Below are positions 14,519 to 17,962 of a DNA stretch of 17,962 nt, one piece after another; positions within the stretch are counted from its first letter, which is position 1, and the number at the start of each line of letters is the position of its first letter. The position numbers and the translations under genes were made by a program. The DNA comes from Pseudomonadota bacterium (lineage in GTDB: Bacteria > Pseudomonadota > Alphaproteobacteria > Sphingomonadales > Sphingomonadaceae): assembly GCA_023445495.1 (NCBI GenBank), contig JAEXLC010000178.1, positions 1-17,962 on the forward strand, written 5' to 3'. The notes below the pieces were generated by a model. That model made no database searches, was not told where the DNA came from, and saw only the letters and a list, made by a program, of their open reading frames with translations.

Positions 14519-15285
14519 TGCGCCCGCTCCGCCAGCTGGAGCGCGATCGCCGCGCCGCCGCTCGCCACGGCCTCGCCGACCAGCAGCAGCGTCGGCTTGT
14601 CCTCGGCGATCGCATTGGTCGCGATCGGCAGCAGGTCGAGCCTTGTATGGAGCAGCCGCTCGCCGGGCAGGCTGATATCGCAGGCGACCAGCACCGGCGT
14701 CGCGCCGTCCAGCCCCGCCGCGATCAGCTGGCGGCTGATCTCGCCCGCAGCGCCTCGGCCCATATAGAAAGCGGTGGTGCTGTGCGGATCGGCGAGCGCC
14801 GCCCAGTCGAGCGCCAGCTTCTCGCCGGCGCGGACATGGGCGGTGACGAACTGGACGCGGCGGGCGAGCCCCCGCAGCGAGAGCGAGATGCCGGCCGAGG
14901 CAGCCGCCGCGCTTGCCGCGGTGATGCCTGGACAGATGCGCGCCCTGATCCCGACCGCCGCAAGCGCCGCGATCTCCTCGGTCGAGCGGCCGAAGATCGA
15001 AGGGTCTCCCCCCTTGAGACGCACCACCTTTTCGCCGTCGAGCGCGGCTTCGACCAGCAGCGCGTCGATCGCGCCCTGGTCCTTCGAATGCCGGCCCGAT
15101 CGCTTGCCGACCGGCACGCAGCGGACGTGATCCGGGATCAGCGCCAGGACGCCGGGGCCGACCAGCGCGTCGTAGAAGACCACGCTCGCCGCGCGCAGCA
15201 GCCGCTCGGCCTTGCGGGTGAGCAGGTCGGGATCGCCCGGCCCGGCACCGACCAGCCAGACTTCGCCCGGAAGCATCTCATCCAT
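14515..15285 (-). CDS. cobA: Uroporphyrinogen-III C-methyltransferase (SUMT)
   Basis: A 256-residue S-adenosylmethionine-dependent enzyme that methylates uroporphyrinogen III at C-2 and C-7 to precorrin-2, the precursor of siroheme and of cobalamin. Motifs: VGAGPGDPDLLT (12-23), VRLKGGDPSIFGR (88-100) and PGITAASAAAASAGI (119-133). The length fits a stand-alone SUMT without the CysG oxidase/ferrochelatase domain. I chose the ATG at 15285, which has AGGAG about 8 bases upstream and overlaps the nitrate reductase gene by 8 bases; ATG at 15276 is an alternative. Lying between nitrate reductase and moeA, it most likely supplies siroheme for assimilatory nitrite reductase, which would be encoded outside the window. 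The siroheme role is inferred from context. Confidence 0.93.
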   Translation of the reverse strand: MDEMLPGEVWLVGAGPGDPDLLTRKAERLLRAASVVFYDALVGPGVLALIPDHVRCVPVGKRSGRHSKDQGAIDALLVEAALDGEKVVRLKGGDPSIFGRSTEEIAALAAVGIRARICPGITAASAAAASAGISLSLRGLARRVQFVTAHVRAGEKLALDWAALADPHSTTAFYMGRGAAGEISRQLIAAGLDGATPVLVACDISLPGERLLHTRLDLLPIATNAIAEDKPTLLLVGEAVASGGAAIALQLAERAQ

Positions 15286-17914
15286 TGGCGGCACTCCTGT
15301 TTTCCTCGAGGATCCGGCGAATCGCGGGGCGGCACGAGCCGCAATTGGTGCCCGCCGAAAGCGCCGCGCCCACGGCTTCGACACTGGTGAGCTGCTGGCT
15401 GCCGATCGCGGCGACGATGGTCTTGAGCCCGACATCGAAGCACAGGCAGATGATCGGCCCGCGATCCTCGCGCGCGCCCGGTGGGGCGCCGGCGAGCAGC
15501 GCCGCCGTCGCGGCCTGGCCGAGCTGCTCGACCAGCCATTCGCGCCTGGGCAAGATCCCGCGCTCGGTGCGGAACAGCGCCGCGACCAGCCGGCCGTCGC
15601 GCATCACCGCGACCCGGTGCGATCCCCGTGCGCGGTCGAAGCTCTCGATCCGCTCGCCGCGCGGCAGCCTGGCCTCGATCGCCTGCGCATCGCCATCGCC
15701 GGCGAGTTCGTAGAGCGTGCCGCCGGGCACGGTCACCTTGGTCGCCCACAGGCAATCGGGCCGTTCCATCGCCTCGGCGGTAATCAGGAAGCCGCGCCAG
15801 GCCGGCGCCACTGCGGCGATCCTGGCCGGCGTCGACTTGAACCCGGGCTGGCCCGAATGCGGATCGACCAACGGGCGGGGAAGCAGGCCGGTGCGGCCGC
15901 CGGTGGATTGCCGGTCGGTCCAGTGGATCGGCGTGAAGATTTCCCCGCGGCGCTGGCCGGTGCTGAACTGGACGCGGAACAGGCTTTCGCCCTGCGGGGT
16001 CGAGACGCGGGCAAGGCCGCCATCCTCCAGACCCTGGGCGGCCGCGTCTTCGGGATGGACCTCGACCAGGGGTTCCTCGCGGTGGCGGGAGAGCTTGGGA
16101 CTGAGGCCCGTGCGTGTCATCGTGTGCCACTGGTCGCGGTAGCGCCCGGTGTTGAGCGTCAGCGGCCAGTTGGCGAGCGGCGCGGGCAGCGGCATCTGGC
16201 TGACCGGCACCAGCCGGGCGCGGCCATCGGGCGTCGGGAAACGGCCATCGGCGAACGCGTCCCCGCCCCAGCGAAACGGCGCCATCGTCTCGTAATCGGC
16301 ATTGCCGATCGCGACCTTGTCGCCGAGGTCGAACAACCGGGCGCCGTCATTCTGATAGGCCGACAGCCGGGCATGCTCGCGGAAGATGTCGGCAGGCCGG
16401 GCATAGGCGAAGTCGCCGGGCCAGCCCATGCGGCGGCCGATTTCCTTGATGATCCACCAGTCGGGCCTTGCCTCGCCCGGTGCCTCGAACAGCGCGCGCT
16501 GGCGGCTGACGCGGCGCTCGGAATTGGTGACGGTGCCGTCCTTCTCGCCCCAGCCGGTGGCGGGCAGGCGGACATGCGCGAAGGGCGTGCAATCGGTCTC
16601 GGCGATCACGTCGGAGATCGCCACGAAGGGGCAGCGCGCCAGCGCCTCGCGCACCGCCCCGGCATCGGGCATCGAGACCGCCGGGTTGGTCGCCATGATC
16701 CACAGCGCCTTGATCCGGCCTTCGCCCATCGCGCGGAACAGGTCGACCGCCTTGAGCCCGGGCTTGGGCGCGATCGTGGGCGAGGCCCAGAAGCGCTGGA
16801 CGCGGGCGCGGTTCTCGGGGGCGAAGTCCATGTGCGACGCGAGGCTGGAGGCGAGACCGCCCACTTCGCGCCCGCCCATCGCATTGGGCTGGCCGGTGAT
16901 CGAGAAGGGTGCCGCGCCCGGCTTGCCGATCCGTCCGGTGGCGAGATGGACGTTCGTGATCGCGTTGACCTGGTCGGTGCCGCGGATCGACTGGTTGATG
17001 CCCTGGCTGAACAGCGTGATCGTGCGCGGATGCGCGGCGAACAGCTCGTAGAAGCGCCTGAGGTCGGTGGCCGGCACTTCGCATGTCCGTGCCACCGACC
17101 ACAGGTCGCTCCCCTCTCCAACGCTGTCCCAGAAATTCTCGGGCACGCTGACGCTCGCCGCGAGATAGGCCTCATCGACCAGCCCGGCTTCGCGGCAATG
17201 GGCGAGCAGTCCGTTCATCAGCGCCACGTCGCTGCCCGGCCGGATCGCGAGGTGCAGGTCGGCGCCCTCGCAGGTCTCGGTGCGGCGCGGGTCGATCACC
17301 ACCAGCTTGGCGCCGGCATCGCAGCGCGCGCGGATGCGCTGATAGACGATCGGGTGGCACCAGGCGGTGTTCGAGCCGACCAGGATGATCAGATCGGCCA
17401 CATCGAGATCGTCATAGCTGGCCGGCACGACATCCTCGCCGAATGCGCGGACATGGCCGGCCACCGCGCTCGACATGCAGAGCCGCGAATTGGTGTCGAT
17501 ATTGCCCGAGCCGATGAACCCCTTCATCAGCTTGTTGGCGACATAATAGTCTTCGGTCAGCAGCTGGCCCGAGACATAGAAGGCGACGCTGTCCGGCCCA
17601 TGCTCGGCGATCGCCTGCTTGAAGCGCTTCGCCACCAGGTCGAGCGCCTTGTCCCAGCTCACCCGGCGCTTGCCGATCATCGGGTGGAGGAGGCGACCCT
17701 CCAGCCCGACCGTCTCGCCGAGATGCGTGCCCTTGGAGCAGAGCCGCCCGCGATTGGCGGGATGCTCGCCATCGCCCCTGATCTCGACCGAGCGGGCCCC
17801 GCTACGCGTCGCGACGATCCCGCAGCCGACGCCGCAATAGGCGCAGGTGGTGCGGACAATAGCCCTCTCCCCTTCGGGGAGAGGGTTGGGAGAGGGGGAG
17901 TGCGGCGCACTCAC
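15278..17914 (-). CDS. nasA: Assimilatory nitrate reductase catalytic subunit with BFD-like domain
   Basis: An 878-residue cytoplasmic molybdoenzyme reducing nitrate to nitrite for nitrogen assimilation. The N-terminal [4Fe-4S] cysteines are 24, 27, 31 and 59 (CAYCGVGC, RLCSKG). The bis-MGD domain follows, with the expected molybdenum-ligand Cys146 in TNSRLCMSS. A dinucleotide-binding C-terminal molybdopterin domain lies at roughly 570-690. The C-terminal bacterioferritin-associated-ferredoxin-like [2Fe-2S] module has Cys823, 825, 858 and 861 (CLC, CGSC). This layout is typical of the NasA/NarB-type assimilatory enzymes. No twin-arginine signal is present, as expected. The GTG at 17914 is the only start in view. 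Residues 6-17 (SPSPNPLPEGER) are read from a repeat palindrome, and the bases upstream are a poly-G artefact, so the true N-terminus and promoter are unresolved. It heads the nasA–cobA–moeA group. Confidence 0.94.
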   Translation of the reverse strand: MSAPHSPSPNPLPEGERAIVRTTCAYCGVGCGIVATRSGARSVEIRGDGEHPANRGRLCSKGTHLGETVGLEGRLLHPMIGKRRVSWDKALDLVAKRFKQAIAEHGPDSVAFYVSGQLLTEDYYVANKLMKGFIGSGNIDTNSRLCMSSAVAGHVRAFGEDVVPASYDDLDVADLIILVGSNTAWCHPIVYQRIRARCDAGAKLVVIDPRRTETCEGADLHLAIRPGSDVALMNGLLAHCREAGLVDEAYLAASVSVPENFWDSVGEGSDLWSVARTCEVPATDLRRFYELFAAHPRTITLFSQGINQSIRGTDQVNAITNVHLATGRIGKPGAAPFSITGQPNAMGGREVGGLASSLASHMDFAPENRARVQRFWASPTIAPKPGLKAVDLFRAMGEGRIKALWIMATNPAVSMPDAGAVREALARCPFVAISDVIAETDCTPFAHVRLPATGWGEKDGTVTNSERRVSRQRALFEAPGEARPDWWIIKEIGRRMGWPGDFAYARPADIFREHARLSAYQNDGARLFDLGDKVAIGNADYETMAPFRWGGDAFADGRFPTPDGRARLVPVSQMPLPAPLANWPLTLNTGRYRDQWHTMTRTGLSPKLSRHREEPLVEVHPEDAAAQGLEDGGLARVSTPQGESLFRVQFSTGQRRGEIFTPIHWTDRQSTGGRTGLLPRPLVDPHSGQPGFKSTPARIAAVAPAWRGFLITAEAMERPDCLWATKVTVPGGTLYELAGDGDAQAIEARLPRGERIESFDRARGSHRVAVMRDGRLVAALFRTERGILPRREWLVEQLGQAATAALLAGAPPGAREDRGPIICLCFDVGLKTIVAAIGSQQLTSVEAVGAALSAGTNCGSCRPAIRRILEENRSAANG
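17863..17912. repeat. REP-like palindrome overlapping the nitrate reductase start
   Basis: CCCTCTCCCC (17863-17872) and GGGGAGAGGG (17876-17885) form a perfect 10-base-pair hairpin with a TTC loop, followed by TTGGGAGAGGGGGA and a second hairpin GAGTGC-GGC-GCACTC (17898-17912). Elements of this form recur in many proteobacterial genomes between genes and yield the peptide SPSPNPLPEGE when read through. Here it lies inside the reading frame at the nitrate reductase N-terminus. Confidence 0.75.
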
Positions 17915-17920
17915 GGCTCT

Positions 17921-17962
<42 letters not shown>

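Noticed and set aside
15286..15435. Upstream start of the uroporphyrinogen methyltransferase inside nasA
   Set aside because: The extra 50 residues match nothing in the family and lie within the BFD-domain coding region of nasA; ATG at 15285 has a good ribosome site.

Overview
The window is GC-rich DNA with alphaproteobacterial features, most likely from a member of the Sphingomonadales. I infer this from large TonB-dependent receptors of the Caulobacter/Xanthomonas type, a SapC–tryptophan-halogenase neighbourhood, and GC-rich extragenic palindromes. It looks like a draft contig. The left end starts inside a repeat that recurs at 1213-1370, and the right end runs into about 40 nearly pure G, which is probably a sequencing artefact. 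Ten genes fill nearly all of the window. No tRNA, rRNA, CRISPR array, insertion sequence or phage gene was seen. No gene-free stretch exceeds 300 bases.

Layout. (1) 69-2049 (+): an acyl-CoA dehydrogenase resembling long-chain enzymes and a nitroreductase-family flavoprotein, each directly preceded by a copy of the same nested-palindrome repeat. (2) 2317-8864 (+): a module of a 1063-residue TonB-dependent receptor, a SapC-family protein, a cupin hydroxylase resembling factor-inhibiting HIF (FIH), and a flavin-dependent tryptophan-halogenase-family enzyme. The last three are tightly coupled. A LacI-type operator lies upstream of the receptor and a hairpin terminator follows it. (3) 8981-12549 (+): a second TonB-dependent receptor behind a Fur-box-like palindrome, overlapping by one base a periplasmic di-haem cytochrome c peroxidase/MauG-family protein. 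(4) 12553-17914 (-): reading leftward, an assimilatory nitrate reductase, siroheme uroporphyrinogen-III methyltransferase, MoeA, and a TonB energy transducer that converges on the peroxidase gene with a 3-base gap.

How the genes fit together. The minus-strand group makes sense as nitrate assimilation: the reductase, MoeA for its molybdenum cofactor, and the methyltransferase for the siroheme needed by nitrite reductase (not in view). The TonB at the end of that group could energise either receptor. A sequence core in front of tonB resembles the Fur-like palindrome in front of the second receptor, which hints at shared metal-dependent control. The halogenase module has no secondary-metabolite genes, and its control site resembles those of sugar-responsive LacI regulators. 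It therefore looks like a nutrient-uptake locus with two unexplained oxidative enzymes. That module and the receptor–peroxidase pair are the most interesting parts of the window.
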